From Amycolatopsis lexingtonensis (GTDB taxonomy: Bacteria > Actinomycetota > Actinomycetes > Mycobacteriales > Pseudonocardiaceae), in contig NZ_JADBEG010000001.1 of NCBI RefSeq assembly GCF_014873755.1, forward strand, positions 8,220,501 through 8,284,500: a DNA stretch of 64,000 nt, in the 5' to 3' direction. Positions 19,767 to 28,212 of this stretch are shown here, in pieces (the first letter of the stretch is position 1; every line of letters starts with the position of its first letter). Position numbers and translations under genes: made by a program. The notes beneath the pieces were generated by a model that was not told the DNA's origin, ran no database searches, and saw only the letters and a list, made by a program, of their open reading frames with translations.

Positions 19767-21179
19767 CTAAGGGGTTTCCCCGATGGTCGGCCGCACGATC
19801 TTCTCGCCGTCGGGCCCGCGTTCGGGCTTGAGGTCGAAGACCTCGTCGTCGACGGCGTACTTGTTCTTGTGCTCTTTGTCGTCGTCCTTCTTCTTGCCGG
19901 CCGCCGCGCCCGTCGCTCCTGCTGCGCCTTTGCCCTTGGCAGCCGCGGCGGCGGTGGCCCCGCGTTCGAGCCGCTCGCCGCTCTTGCCCACGCCGCTGCC
20001 CTTGCCCACGCCCTTGCCTTCGCTTTCGCCGGCCGCTCCCTTGGGCGTGCCGCCGGCACTGCCGGAAACGCGCGACCCGGCGAAGCCGCTGCCGGCCCGT
20101 CCGGGCTTGCTGCCGCCCCGAGTGGTGTCCCCGCCGCCGGTGCTGGTGCCCCCGGGAGTGGTCCCGGGCATGGCGAGGCCGTCGGGTGTCATGCGCGTGA
20201 AGCTGCTCGCCGCGGGGGCGGCGCGGAAGTTGGTGTTGCCCGCGAAGTTCCCGGGCCCGCCGGTGCCGCTGGTGCTGCCCGGCGGCACGAAGGAGGGCGG
20301 GGTCGTGCCTGGTGCGGTCCCGGTCGTGCTTCCGGGGACGTAGCTGCCGCTGGTGCCGCTTCCGCCGATGTTCGGGGTGCCGGAGAAGCCGCCGGTCCCG
20401 CCGGTGCCGCTCGTTCCGTGGAACCCGGAGACGGAGGTGGAGTCCCCTTGCCCAAGCTGCGGCGGCGGCGCGTAGGTGGGCTGGGAGCTGGCGGTTTCGT
20501 GGTAGGTGCCGTCGAGGTTCTGCAGCACCTGAACGGCCTGCTGGTGCGCGGCGTCGGCCTGCTGCTGCTTGACCTGGATGCCGGCCATGGTGCCGCTCAT
20601 GCCGACGAGGTCGCCGGAGTTGTACTGCTGTTTCGCCTTGTCGAGTTCGGCTTGCTGGTTGAAGCCGGTGGGCTCGGGCATGTTGGTCTTGGCGTAGTGC
20701 GCGGCCGCGGACTGCTGGGAGTAGTGGTTGGACGCCAGCTGCATCGCGTTGCCGGTTTGTTCCGTGTGGCCGGCGGTGCTCTGGAAGAAGCTGTTCGCCT
20801 GTTCGGCCGCTGGTCCTTGCCAAGAGCCGCCCGCCGCGGTGGCCGCGTCGCGGAACTGGTTCGAGGCATCGGCGAGCCAGTTCCCGTAGACATTGGCCAC
20901 CCGGCTGCGGTCGTTGAGGTCCTCGAGGTCCAGGTTCTGGTGCACCATGTCGTATAGGACTTCGTGCGGCTGGCTCGCGTAGTTCTCGTCCGGGGCCGGT
21001 GCCCCGGAACGGAGGGTTTGCCCTTCCTGCAGGAGCTTCCCTTGCGCGACCGAATAGTCCGACGCGGCCTGCTGGGTGAGCCGTTGGCCGTCGGCCCCAT
21101 GACCATGGAGCTTCTGGGCGGTTTCCGCGTAGTAGTCACCCTCGGACTGGCGATGCTGCGCCCGGTGCGGCTGACTCAT
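19767..21179 (-). CDS. PPE-like type VII secretion substrate
   Basis: 470 residues. The N-terminal ~180 residues are helical with a W-x-G turn (SWQGPAAEQ, Trp120), like PPE/WXG proteins exported by ESX systems. The middle and C-terminal regions are Gly/Ser/Thr-rich and then Lys/Gly/Ala-rich, ending in an acidic conserved-looking tail (VDDEVFDLKPERGPDGEKIV). Start ATG at 21179, 14 bases after the DUF3558 lipoprotein. It is the last gene of an EspG/PE-like/lipoprotein/PPE-like cassette. No ESX core genes are in the window. Confidence 0.75.
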   Translation of the reverse strand: MSQPHRAQHRQSEGDYYAETAQKLHGHGADGQRLTQQAASDYSVAQGKLLQEGQTLRSGAPAPDENYASQPHEVLYDMVHQNLDLEDLNDRSRVANVYGNWLADASNQFRDAATAAGGSWQGPAAEQANSFFQSTAGHTEQTGNAMQLASNHYSQQSAAAHYAKTNMPEPTGFNQQAELDKAKQQYNSGDLVGMSGTMAGIQVKQQQADAAHQQAVQVLQNLDGTYHETASSQPTYAPPPQLGQGDSTSVSGFHGTSGTGGTGGFSGTPNIGGSGTSGSYVPGSTTGTAPGTTPPSFVPPGSTSGTGGPGNFAGNTNFRAAPAASSFTRMTPDGLAMPGTTPGGTSTGGGDTTRGGSKPGRAGSGFAGSRVSGSAGGTPKGAAGESEGKGVGKGSGVGKSGERLERGATAAAAAKGKGAAGATGAAAGKKKDDDKEHKNKYAVDDEVFDLKPERGPDGEKIVRPTIGETP

Positions 21180-21193
21180 GGCTGGACTCCGTA

Positions 21194-21766
21194 TCAGTTG
21201 GTCTTCGGCAGCAGCGGCTCGATCTTCTCCGCGAATCCTTCGACGAGCTTGCAGGCGTTGGCCGTGTCCGACCCCGAAGTCACCAGTACCAGGGCTCGGG
21301 ACTGCGGTTTTACGTCCAGCCAGATACCGCACTGCCCGGGCGATTGCTGGGGCTCGCGTACTTCAACCGCCGCGCGTTCGTGGACCGTGCCTTCGCTCGC
21401 TTGGCTGGGGTTGCTCACGTTGTTCTTGTAACCTCGGCCAGGTTGAAGCGAAAGCGCCAGGTCGATCGGGCTCACGTCGCCTGCCCGCGGCTTGGTTGCG
21501 GCGCAACTTTCCTTCGCGTCGGCGACAGTCGGGACCGCAGCCGGAAAACCTTGGCCAGCAAGCGCTTGGTCCAGGAGCGAGCACGGTTTCATGGAGGCGA
21601 ACGGATCGTCCGGGTCACCTGCGGATGTAGCCGCGCTGGACGGATCGGTACCGGCGGCGGTTGAACTCGGGTTTGCCTGGCCGCCGACCTGACTGGTACA
21701 CGCGGCCAGGGCCAGCGCCGCACAGACGGCGACGGTCAAGATCGCGGTGATGCGGTGAGAAGTCAC
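21194..21766 (-). CDS. DUF3558-type lipoprotein
   Basis: 190 residues with a lipoprotein signal (LALAACTSQ lipobox near residue 22) and a Ser/Thr/Gly-rich linker. The DUF3558 pattern follows: FASMKPCSLLDQALAGQG and later GQCGIWLDVKP...LVLVTSG. DUF3558 lipoproteins commonly sit beside PPE-like genes in this family; function unknown. GTG at 21766 overlaps the stop of the upstream gene (GTGA). Confidence 0.8.
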   Translation of the reverse strand: MTSHRITAILTVAVCAALALAACTSQVGGQANPSSTAAGTDPSSAATSAGDPDDPFASMKPCSLLDQALAGQGFPAAVPTVADAKESCAATKPRAGDVSPIDLALSLQPGRGYKNNVSNPSQASEGTVHERAAVEVREPQQSPGQCGIWLDVKPQSRALVLVTSGSDTANACKLVEGFAEKIEPLLPKTN

Positions 21767-22260
21767 TTTTCCTGCAGATTCTTGTTCAGGTCGGCGAACG
21801 CCACCGCGTGGGCATCTTCGGTTTCGCGATAGTTCTTTCGTGCGATCACCATCGCCTCACGCGCGTCTTCGACGCCGCGTTTCATAAGGAGGAGGTTGGG
21901 AATCAACGCCTGCGGATCGCCGTCGGCCGCAATCGCGTTGAACTCGGCTACGGTCTTAGCGTAAGTGCTGCCGCCCATGCGGGCGGCTCCAGCGAGAACA
22001 TGCACGTCCCGGAGCATCTTGTCGTAGCCGTCGATGAAGAAGTCGCAAGCTTTGATGTACGCCTGGAAACCTTCCTCGTTGACCGCGAACTGACCGCTCT
22101 CCGCGAGCGACTTCAGATGGCTGCCGCCGGTGCTGACCTGCTTGGCGGCGTCGGAATCCGTCGGTCCATCGAGCAGCCCCGACAGGAAGTTCGCCCCCGC
22201 GTCCCCAGCCGCGGGTGGGGGTGTGAACGAGCCCGGTGCGCCGAATTGCGAACCGCCCAT
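21763..22260 (-). CDS. PE/Esp-like helical protein with a type VII export signal
   Basis: 165 residues, mostly helical after a Gly/Pro-rich start. Near the C-terminus it has Y144-R-E-T-E148, matching the YxxxD/E signal of ESX substrates, at the end of a helix following an EDAREA segment. The ATG at 22260 has a GGGGAGG site; a longer start at 22287 is less likely. It is probably the partner of the PPE-like protein, with the EspG-like chaperone upstream. The exact family is not recognised. Confidence 0.7.
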   Translation of the reverse strand: MGGSQFGAPGSFTPPPAAGDAGANFLSGLLDGPTDSDAAKQVSTGGSHLKSLAESGQFAVNEEGFQAYIKACDFFIDGYDKMLRDVHVLAGAARMGGSTYAKTVAEFNAIAADGDPQALIPNLLLMKRGVEDAREAMVIARKNYRETEDAHAVAFADLNKNLQEK

Positions 22261-22331
22261 GACGCCCTCCCCGTCGTCCGGCACCACCCTGCGTGGTCCC
22301 TTCGCACTGTACTAGTGACGAACCGGCCGCG

Positions 22332-23030
22332 TCAGTGGTTCCTGCCACGCTCGTGGAGCCAAGCGCGCAGGTGAGAACCATCCGAAGGGGTGAACGTCAC
22401 TCGCGTCTCGTCGCCTGGCAGCGACTCGCTGAACATCAGGAACCGGCCGCCGTCGTTGTCGATGAACGTCGTCGTTCCCACCGGCTTCAGCGCTCCCGCG
22501 GACCGGACCGACAGCTCCACCGTGCCGTAGCGGTGCAGGGGCCAGGCCGAAAACTCCGCCGCCAGCTCCGCTTCACGCGCTGAACCGGGGGCGATGAACG
22601 CCAGCTCCGGCAGCGGCACCGGGGGGTACGCCGGCAGCATGCCGACCAGCAGGTCGACCAGGCGGTCCGGGCGGCTCTGGGCGAACAGGACCTCCTCGCC
22701 CGAGCCCGACAGCTCCGAAAACACCCCCAGCCCGTGGCCGATCGCCGCGCGGTAGAAGACCTGGCGGGTGTCCTCCGCCGCGCGGACGATGATCAGCACG
22801 TCCGGCTGGGTCCACGCCCTCAGCGTCTGCTCGACCTCGATGTCCAGCTTGTCCGGACCGGCCAGCCCGCGCGCCCGCATCGACTCCCAGGCCGCCGCCG
22901 CGATGCGGTCGTGTTCGGCCAGGGTGCGGCCCGCGCTGCGGATTTCGAACGGGTGCCAGTTCGCCGGGAGACCGGTGCGCCGGACCGCGGTGTCGACCTC
23001 CGTCAGGCCCAGTGAGAATTCCTCCGGCAC
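22332..23030 (-). CDS. EspG-family ESX secretion-associated chaperone
   Basis: 232 residues. The pattern is that of EspG proteins (FSLGLTEVDTAVRRTGLPANWHPFEI; later VIIVRAAED, RVTFTPSDGSHLRAWL). In mycobacteria EspG binds PPE proteins in the cytosol and keeps them soluble before export. It is the first gene of the four-gene cassette, with 71 bases to the next gene. Start ATG at 23030. Confidence 0.8.
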   Translation of the reverse strand: MPEEFSLGLTEVDTAVRRTGLPANWHPFEIRSAGRTLAEHDRIAAAAWESMRARGLAGPDKLDIEVEQTLRAWTQPDVLIIVRAAEDTRQVFYRAAIGHGLGVFSELSGSGEEVLFAQSRPDRLVDLLVGMLPAYPPVPLPELAFIAPGSAREAELAAEFSAWPLHRYGTVELSVRSAGALKPVGTTTFIDNDGGRFLMFSESLPGDETRVTFTPSDGSHLRAWLHERGRNH

Positions 23031-23064
23031 GTCCCCGAGCGTAGCGGAATCGCCACCCGCCGCT

Positions 23065-24312
23065 TCAGATGTCGAGCTGGCGCACGCCCGTCTCGCGCAA
23101 CGCCACCCGACTGGCCGTCGCCCGTCCGCGCAGGCGGACGATCTCGTGCGGCTGCAGGCCGATCGCGACGCCGAACGCCTCCACGTCCGGGAAGCCGCCC
23201 TGGCGACGGCGCAGCTCCAAGGCCGTCGTCACGCGCGACGGCGACAGCCCCGGCAACGTCGCCAGTTCCGGGCCCGAAGCCACGTTCACATCCACCAGCG
23301 TGGAAGCCACCGCGGGAGCCGACGTCGGAGCCACCGCGGGAGCCACCGTGGGCGGCGGCGCCAACGCGGGCATCGCGGCCGGGACGTACGCCTCGACGAT
23401 GTCGTTCTCCCGCAGGTCCCGCGTCGCCAGCGCGACCGTGAACACCCGCGTCCCCGCGCTGTTCCGCACCGCCACCCCGTCCCGTGCCAGCGACAGGATC
23501 CGCAGGTCCGCGGAAACGACCGTGCTGCGCTCGTTGAACGTCGTCCCGATCGGCCGCAGCACCCGCGCCGAAGACCCGGCCGTGAACGCCGCGCCGCGCC
23601 CCTCCGGCACCTCGACCGCCGCCACGACGGAGCCGTTGCCCAGGTCGGTGACGCCGTGCACCACCACGGCCCCTTCGCGCCACTCCAGGGAGTCGTGCGC
23701 GGGCTCCTGGAACGCCACCAGCGCGTCGCCGGCCATGGGCGGCACGTCGCACTGGAAGCCCAGCAACACCGTGCCCGGCCGCCCGGCAGGCAGTTCTTCC
23801 ACCGGGCCGGGACCGAACAGCCCGAGCACCCGCATCGGCTCGCCGGCCGGACGTCCGCCGCGCGTCAACGCCACCAGTGCCCCGGAACGCAGGACCCCGT
23901 CACGGACGACCACCGACGCGTGGAACCCCGTCAGCTGGTCGAAACCCGGCGCGAGCACCGAAGCGAGGCCCTCCTGGCGGCTGGTGTCCGGGCCGACGGC
24001 GTCGTCGGTGTACAGCTCCAGCGAGTCGCCCTTCACCAGATCGCGCCGCCCGACCGCGACGAAGACGTCCTTGAGGAACCCGGCGTCCGTGACCGCTTCG
24101 ACGTCGCTGGAGAAGAACTTCTTCCGCACCATGATCCCGAGGCGCAGGTTGTCCGCGAGGACCCGGTCACCCCGCAGCAGCCGCGCGCGGGCACCGCGGA
24201 CCGCCCGGCCCGCGCTGACCTGGCCGCCCGGGAGCTCGCCGAGGCCGGGGAGGGTGACGGAGTCGTTGAGCGCCTTGCCGAACTCGATCAGCCCGACCCT
24301 GACCTCGGTCAC
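23065..24312 (-). CDS. Unnamed protein: translation-factor-like beta-barrel region plus helix-hairpin-helix domain
   Basis: 415 residues; no assigned name recognised. Residues ~129-202 (HASVVVRDGVLRSGALVAL...RVLGLFG...VLLGFQ...PPMAGDALVAF) read like domain II of initiation factor IF-2, but there is no GTPase domain. Residues ~205-320 look like further beta-rich modules. After a Pro/Ala/Val linker, residues ~340-390 (DVNVASGPELATLPGLSPSRV) form a ComEA-type helix-hairpin-helix, a nucleic-acid-binding fold. GTG at 24312 overlaps the upstream stop (GTGA). It is the last gene of the AAA+/radical-SAM operon, so it is probably a nucleic-acid- or ribosome-facing component. The IF-2 resemblance is inference. 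Confidence 0.7.
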   Translation of the reverse strand: MTEVRVGLIEFGKALNDSVTLPGLGELPGGQVSAGRAVRGARARLLRGDRVLADNLRLGIMVRKKFFSSDVEAVTDAGFLKDVFVAVGRRDLVKGDSLELYTDDAVGPDTSRQEGLASVLAPGFDQLTGFHASVVVRDGVLRSGALVALTRGGRPAGEPMRVLGLFGPGPVEELPAGRPGTVLLGFQCDVPPMAGDALVAFQEPAHDSLEWREGAVVVHGVTDLGNGSVVAAVEVPEGRGAAFTAGSSARVLRPIGTTFNERSTVVSADLRILSLARDGVAVRNSAGTRVFTVALATRDLRENDIVEAYVPAAMPALAPPPTVAPAVAPTSAPAVASTLVDVNVASGPELATLPGLSPSRVTTALELRRRQGGFPDVEAFGVAIGLQPHEIVRLRGRATASRVALRETGVRQLDI

Positions 24313-24752
24313 GACGTGGCGGCCAGCGTGACGCTGATCGACTGGTCGGCGTTCACCCGCTCCGACTCCACGACCATCCCGTTCGAAGCCGCGCGCGCCT
24401 TCAGTCGCGCGAGCACCGACTGCTGCACCTGGGCGGCGTACGCCTCGTCGACCGACAGCACCAGCCGCTGCGCTTCGGCCTCGGCGAGGCCCGGGCCGTC
24501 GACGTGCGCCAGCTGGACGCCTTCGGGACCGTAGACGAACGTGATCCGGCGCCCCTCCCAAGCTGCGACGACGGAGTTGCCGTCGTCGGTGACCTGCGCC
24601 CGCAGCCCGGTGAGCGCGCGGGCGAGCAGGTCGCGGTGCCGCATCCGGGTCCGCACGGTGACGACGCCGGGCTGCGCCTGCGCGTGCGCGGCGATCGTCG
24701 CGGCGTTGAGCTGGGCCAGTGCTTCGCTGCGCAGCTTCAGCGTGACACTCAT
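24309..24752 (-). CDS. DUF1257/Ycf35-like protein
   Basis: 147 residues. The middle segment (VRTRMRHRDLLARALTGL) and C-terminus (VDEAYAAQVQQSVLARLKARAASNGMVVESERVNADQSISVTL) match the layout of DUF1257, the family of cyanobacterial/plastid Ycf35. The N-terminal ~25 residues look like an added extension. Function unknown. The gene overlaps both neighbours by 4 bases, so it is made together with the radical-SAM and HHH proteins. DUF1257, DUF2997 and Ycf46-like ATPases often occur together, which supports the call. Confidence 0.65.
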   Translation of the reverse strand: MSVTLKLRSEALAQLNAATIAAHAQAQPGVVTVRTRMRHRDLLARALTGLRAQVTDDGNSVVAAWEGRRITFVYGPEGVQLAHVDGPGLAEAEAQRLVLSVDEAYAAQVQQSVLARLKARAASNGMVVESERVNADQSISVTLAATS

Positions 24753-25324
24753 CGGTGATCCCCTTCGAGCAGCGCTTCCAGTACTTCGGTGGTGGCGAAC
24801 CCGTTCACTTCGATCCCGCCGTCCACCCCGATCGTCAGTTCCAAGCGGTTCGGCGTGGTGAAGATCGACTCGTCGTAGCGGTCGGTCAGGAAGTGGAACC
24901 GCTGGTTCACCGACCCCACCCACGGCCGCTCGGTCTCCGGCCGGTCCGCCAGGAAAGGCCCGTCCACCAGCAGATCCGTCGAGTCGAGCAGCTTCGACGG
25001 CGGCAGGTCCTCGAGGACGTGCCCGGTGAACGTCATCACCGAAAGCCCCGCTTCGCGCACGGCGGAAGCGAAGTGACCCAGCGGTTCGGGCTGGTCGAAC
25101 GGCTCGCCGCCGAGCAGCGTGACGCCCTCGATCCCGGGAATCGCGAGGACGTGCGAAACCAGGTCCGGCCACGGCGTCAGCGTCCCGCCGCGCGTGGTCC
25201 ACGTCTGCGGGTTGAAGCAGCCGGGGCAGCGCACCGAGCACCCCTGCGTCCACACCGCGCACCGCACACCGGGACCTTCGGCCGCGGTGACGTCGACGAT
25301 CCGGTGGAGGTTCAGGAGTTCCAT
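24749..25324 (-). CDS. Radical-SAM (4Fe-4S, activase-like) protein
   Basis: 191 residues from ATG 25324. It carries CSVRCPGC, a CxxxCxxC radical-SAM cluster motif, and the SAM-binding LLGGEPFDQPE; the small size and the GVRCAVWTQGC lead-in resemble NrdG/PflA-type activating enzymes. No glycyl-radical enzyme is nearby, so it probably modifies another partner, perhaps the small DUF2997 protein encoded just upstream (its gene overlaps this one by 13 bases). It ends in ATGA with the DUF1257-like gene. Confidence 0.88.
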   Translation of the reverse strand: MELLNLHRIVDVTAAEGPGVRCAVWTQGCSVRCPGCFNPQTWTTRGGTLTPWPDLVSHVLAIPGIEGVTLLGGEPFDQPEPLGHFASAVREAGLSVMTFTGHVLEDLPPSKLLDSTDLLVDGPFLADRPETERPWVGSVNQRFHFLTDRYDESIFTTPNRLELTIGVDGGIEVNGFATTEVLEALLEGDHR

Positions 25325-25521
25325 TGCTGCTGCGACGCCGTGTTCTCGGCCTCGGCGGACGTCCGGCGGTAGTCCTCGGTGAACTCCGACGACACCGTTT
25401 CCGCGCCGAGCAGGTCCTCGAGCAGCGGGATGTAGTCGAGGCACTTGGACCCGGTCACGCCGTGCGTTTCGGCGCTGATCGAGCCGTCCTTGGCGATGGT
25501 GACGGTCACGCGATGCGTCAT
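25312..25521 (-). CDS. DUF2997-like small protein
   Basis: 69 residues. The pattern (VTVTIAKDGSISAETHGVTGSKCLDYIPLLEDLLG) matches DUF2997, with one central Cys in GSKCLD. Function unknown. It starts inside the AAA+ stop (ATGA) and ends 13 bases into the radical-SAM gene. A tiny Cys-containing protein beside a radical-SAM enzyme could be its substrate or an adaptor; this is inference. Confidence 0.7.
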   Translation of the reverse strand: MTHRVTVTIAKDGSISAETHGVTGSKCLDYIPLLEDLLGAETVSSEFTEDYRRTSAEAENTASQQQWNS

Positions 25522-27143
25522 ACGTCGATCGTCCTTCCCCTCGGGGACTCCGGCGGCGGCGCCGCGACGGGAGCGGCGGTGCCGGCCTCGGTGGAGGTGT
25601 CCGTCGCTGCGACGGCCCGGGTCTCCGCCCAGTTCCGGATGGCCAGGATCTCGTCGGCCTGGGTGACCGACAGCGGCACGGTCGACTCGACCGCGCGCAC
25701 GAGGTCGTCACGGCGCAGCGGCCGCTTCTCGGCGAACGCGTCGACCAGCCCGGACAGCACGGCCTGCTCGATCTCGGCGCCGCTGTAGCCCGCGCTGACG
25801 TCGGCGAGTTCGGCGAACAGCGCGTCGTCCATCCGCAGCTCACTGGCCACGAACGGGTCGGTGACGCGCTTGGCCAGGTGGATCCGCCAGATCGCGGCGC
25901 GCTCGGGCGCCGAGGGCAGGTCGACGAAGAAGATCTCGTCGAACCGGCCCTTGCGCAGGAACTCCGGCGGCAGCGAGCCGACCTGGTTCGCGGTCGCCAT
26001 CACGAACACCGGCGCCGACTTCTCCTGCATCCAGGACAGGAACGTGCCGAACACGCGCCGCGCGGTGCCGCCGTCGCCCCCGCCGCCGGCGCCCGCGAGG
26101 CCCTTTTCGATCTCGTCGACCCACAGCACGCAGGGCGCGATGCCTTCCGCGGTGCGGATGACCGTGCGGATGTTCTTCTCGCTCGAGCCGACCAGCCCGG
26201 CGAAGACGCGCCCGAGGTCCAGCCGCAGCAGCGGCAGCCGCCACATGTTCGCGACGCAGACCGCGGACAGGCTCTTGCCGCAGCCGGGGACGCCGGTGAG
26301 CAGCAGCCCCTTCGGCGCCGCGAGGTTGTACGCCGACGCGGCGGGCGTCCAGGTGCCGGTGCGCTTGGTCAGCCAGCGCTTGAGCCGGTCCAGCCCGCCG
26401 ACGGCGTCGAAGCTCGTCTCCGCGGGGACGATGTCGAGCATCCCGGACCGGCGGACGGCCTGGCGCTTCTCGGCGAGGATCAGCTCGAGGTCGCTGGGGT
26501 CGAGCCCGCCGCCTTCGACCAGGGCCCTGGCGAACGCGTTCTCGGCTTCCGGCAGCGTCAGCCCGCGCGCCGCGGCGACGATCATGTCCCGGTCGTCGCG
26601 GTCGATGCTGATCCGGACGTTCTGCCGGTGCGCGGCGACCATGCTGTCGAGCAGCTCGCCGATCTGGCGCTGGTCGGGCAGCGGGAAGTCGACGACGGTC
26701 GCGTCGTGCTCCAGCTCCGGCGGCACCGGCAGGGACGGCGACACGAGGATCAGGCTCAGCGGCACCGGACGCGTCTTGAACGCGGCGGCGAGCTCACGCA
26801 GCCGCCGGACGACGTCGGGATCGGGCCGGTGCCCGCCTTCGGACACCAGCGACGGGTGCAGGTCGGCGAAGACGAAGACGGCGGGCTCGCCCCAGCCGTA
26901 GATCCGCTCGAGCGCGGCGGCCGCGGTACGGGTGTCGCTGATCGGCGGGCCGCCCGCGGGCGCGAGCCCGGTGGTCGACGACCAGACGTACACCCGCCGC
27001 GGCGTGCGAAGGCGCTGCTGGTCCTCCGCGACCGCGCGGATCTCCCGCAGCACCCGCTGCTCTTCGTGCGTCTCGACGACCAGCAGCGGGTAGCGCGCCT
27101 GCAGCAACTGGGTCAGCTCGTCGCGAAACCCCTGGCCGGCCAT
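25518..27143 (-). CDS. Ycf46-like AAA+ ATPase
   Basis: 541 residues. The N-terminal ~230 residues ([21 protein letters not shown], a YVWSSTTGL segment, [10 protein letters not shown]) are the degenerate P-loop-like domain typical of Ycf46 proteins. The AAA+ core has Walker A GVPGCGKS (284-291), Walker [11 protein letters not shown] (~340-348), sensor 1 at MATAN, and arginine-finger region [10 protein letters not shown]. It is an ATP-driven remodeller of unknown target. First gene of a five-gene coupled operon with DUF2997, radical SAM, DUF1257-like and HHH proteins. Confidence 0.88.
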   Translation of the reverse strand: MAGQGFRDELTQLLQARYPLLVVETHEEQRVLREIRAVAEDQQRLRTPRRVYVWSSTTGLAPAGGPPISDTRTAAAALERIYGWGEPAVFVFADLHPSLVSEGGHRPDPDVVRRLRELAAAFKTRPVPLSLILVSPSLPVPPELEHDATVVDFPLPDQRQIGELLDSMVAAHRQNVRISIDRDDRDMIVAAARGLTLPEAENAFARALVEGGGLDPSDLELILAEKRQAVRRSGMLDIVPAETSFDAVGGLDRLKRWLTKRTGTWTPAASAYNLAAPKGLLLTGVPGCGKSLSAVCVANMWRLPLLRLDLGRVFAGLVGSSEKNIRTVIRTAEGIAPCVLWVDEIEKGLAGAGGGGDGGTARRVFGTFLSWMQEKSAPVFVMATANQVGSLPPEFLRKGRFDEIFFVDLPSAPERAAIWRIHLAKRVTDPFVASELRMDDALFAELADVSAGYSGAEIEQAVLSGLVDAFAEKRPLRRDDLVRAVESTVPLSVTQADEILAIRNWAETRAVAATDTSTEAGTAAPVAAPPPESPRGRTIDV

Positions 27144-27179
27144 CGATCGCCCCCTCGAAGTCCGTCCGGACCCTACCAG

Positions 27180-28079
27180 TCACGCGCCGACGAGAAGGAC
27201 CTCGTAGGTCGGGCTGGTGGGCGGGTAACCGCTGAAGATGTGGGAGTTGACGACGGCGAGCCGGTCGCCGATCTTCGCCGCCGAAACCGGCTGGTCGAAC
27301 CGCGGATCGGTGATCGTCCCGGCCGCGGTGCCGTGGCTCAGGTCGCCGTCGAGGCACCACCGGCTGATCGTGTCGTCGAGCTGCACCGCCCAGAGCCGGC
27401 GGCCTTCCAGCACGAGACTGGCGACGCTCGGCGCGTTCACCCCCGCGATCTCCGCGCTGACCCCGGTGACCGGGTCGATCCGGTACACCTTGCCGGGCGT
27501 CGTGGCGGCCACGAGCAGGGTGTCGCCGGACGGCGTGGCGATGATGTCGTTCATGAAGAAGGTGTCGGGGGAGCCGCCCGCCCCTGGTCCGCTCAGCTGG
27601 AGGGTGCGCGGCGTGCCGAGCACGCCGGACACGTTCGGCACGAAGAACAGCTGCGGGTGGTAGGAGTCGGTGAACCAGGCGCCGTACGGGGTCACGGCCA
27701 CGTCGTTGACGTAGGACGTCTGCGGGTCGCCGAAGGTGAAGTCCGCGACCTTCGCCTTGGTGCGCACGTTGTAGACGTAGGCCTTGCCGCCCTTCCCTCC
27801 GGCGACGAACAGCAGGTCGTGCCGCCGGTCCAGGTCCACCCCGGCCGCCATCGCCCCGGGTGGCGCCTCGATGAAGCGCTCGGCGGTGCCGCGCTTGACG
27901 TCCTCGCGGAAGATCGTGCCGGCGATGAGGTCGCCGGTGTAGTAGGTGCCGCCGCCGGCCGGGGTGATCCCTTCGGCGGACGTGGCACCGGGCAGCACGA
28001 TCACGCTGGTCGCGGCCGACGCCGGTGCGGCGGGCGCGAGCACCAGGATCGCCGCGGCCAAAGCCAGGATTCTTCGCAT
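27180..28079 (-). CDS. Secreted SMP-30/NHL-type beta-propeller protein
   Basis: 299 residues. Signal peptide (RRILALAAAILVLAPAAPASA) then repeated propeller blades with patterns such as LDRRHDLLFVAGG, VNDVAVTPYGAWFTDS, MNDIIATPSGDTLLV. Related to SMP-30/gluconolactonase-like exported proteins; no catalytic assignment is possible by eye. ATG at 28079 has a GGGAGGG site; it is divergent from the acyl-CoA synthetase. Confidence 0.8.
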   Translation of the reverse strand: MRRILALAAAILVLAPAAPASAATSVIVLPGATSAEGITPAGGGTYYTGDLIAGTIFREDVKRGTAERFIEAPPGAMAAGVDLDRRHDLLFVAGGKGGKAYVYNVRTKAKVADFTFGDPQTSYVNDVAVTPYGAWFTDSYHPQLFFVPNVSGVLGTPRTLQLSGPGAGGSPDTFFMNDIIATPSGDTLLVAATTPGKVYRIDPVTGVSAEIAGVNAPSVASLVLEGRRLWAVQLDDTISRWCLDGDLSHGTAAGTITDPRFDQPVSAAKIGDRLAVVNSHIFSGYPPTSPTYEVLLVGA

Positions 28080-28212
28080 CGGGTTCCCTCCCTCTTCCGA
28101 GCGAAATCCTGCCACCGATCGGGGCCGCCGTAACGGTATTTCCCGGCGACTGGCTACCGGGTACGGCGGTTCTTAGACTCGGCGCCAGTCACCGCCGACT
28201 TCAGGAGGCACC

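Noticed and set aside
19767..23030. Complete ESX secretion system
   Set aside because: Only substrate, chaperone and lipoprotein genes are present; no EccB, EccC, EccD, EccE or MycP genes in the window.
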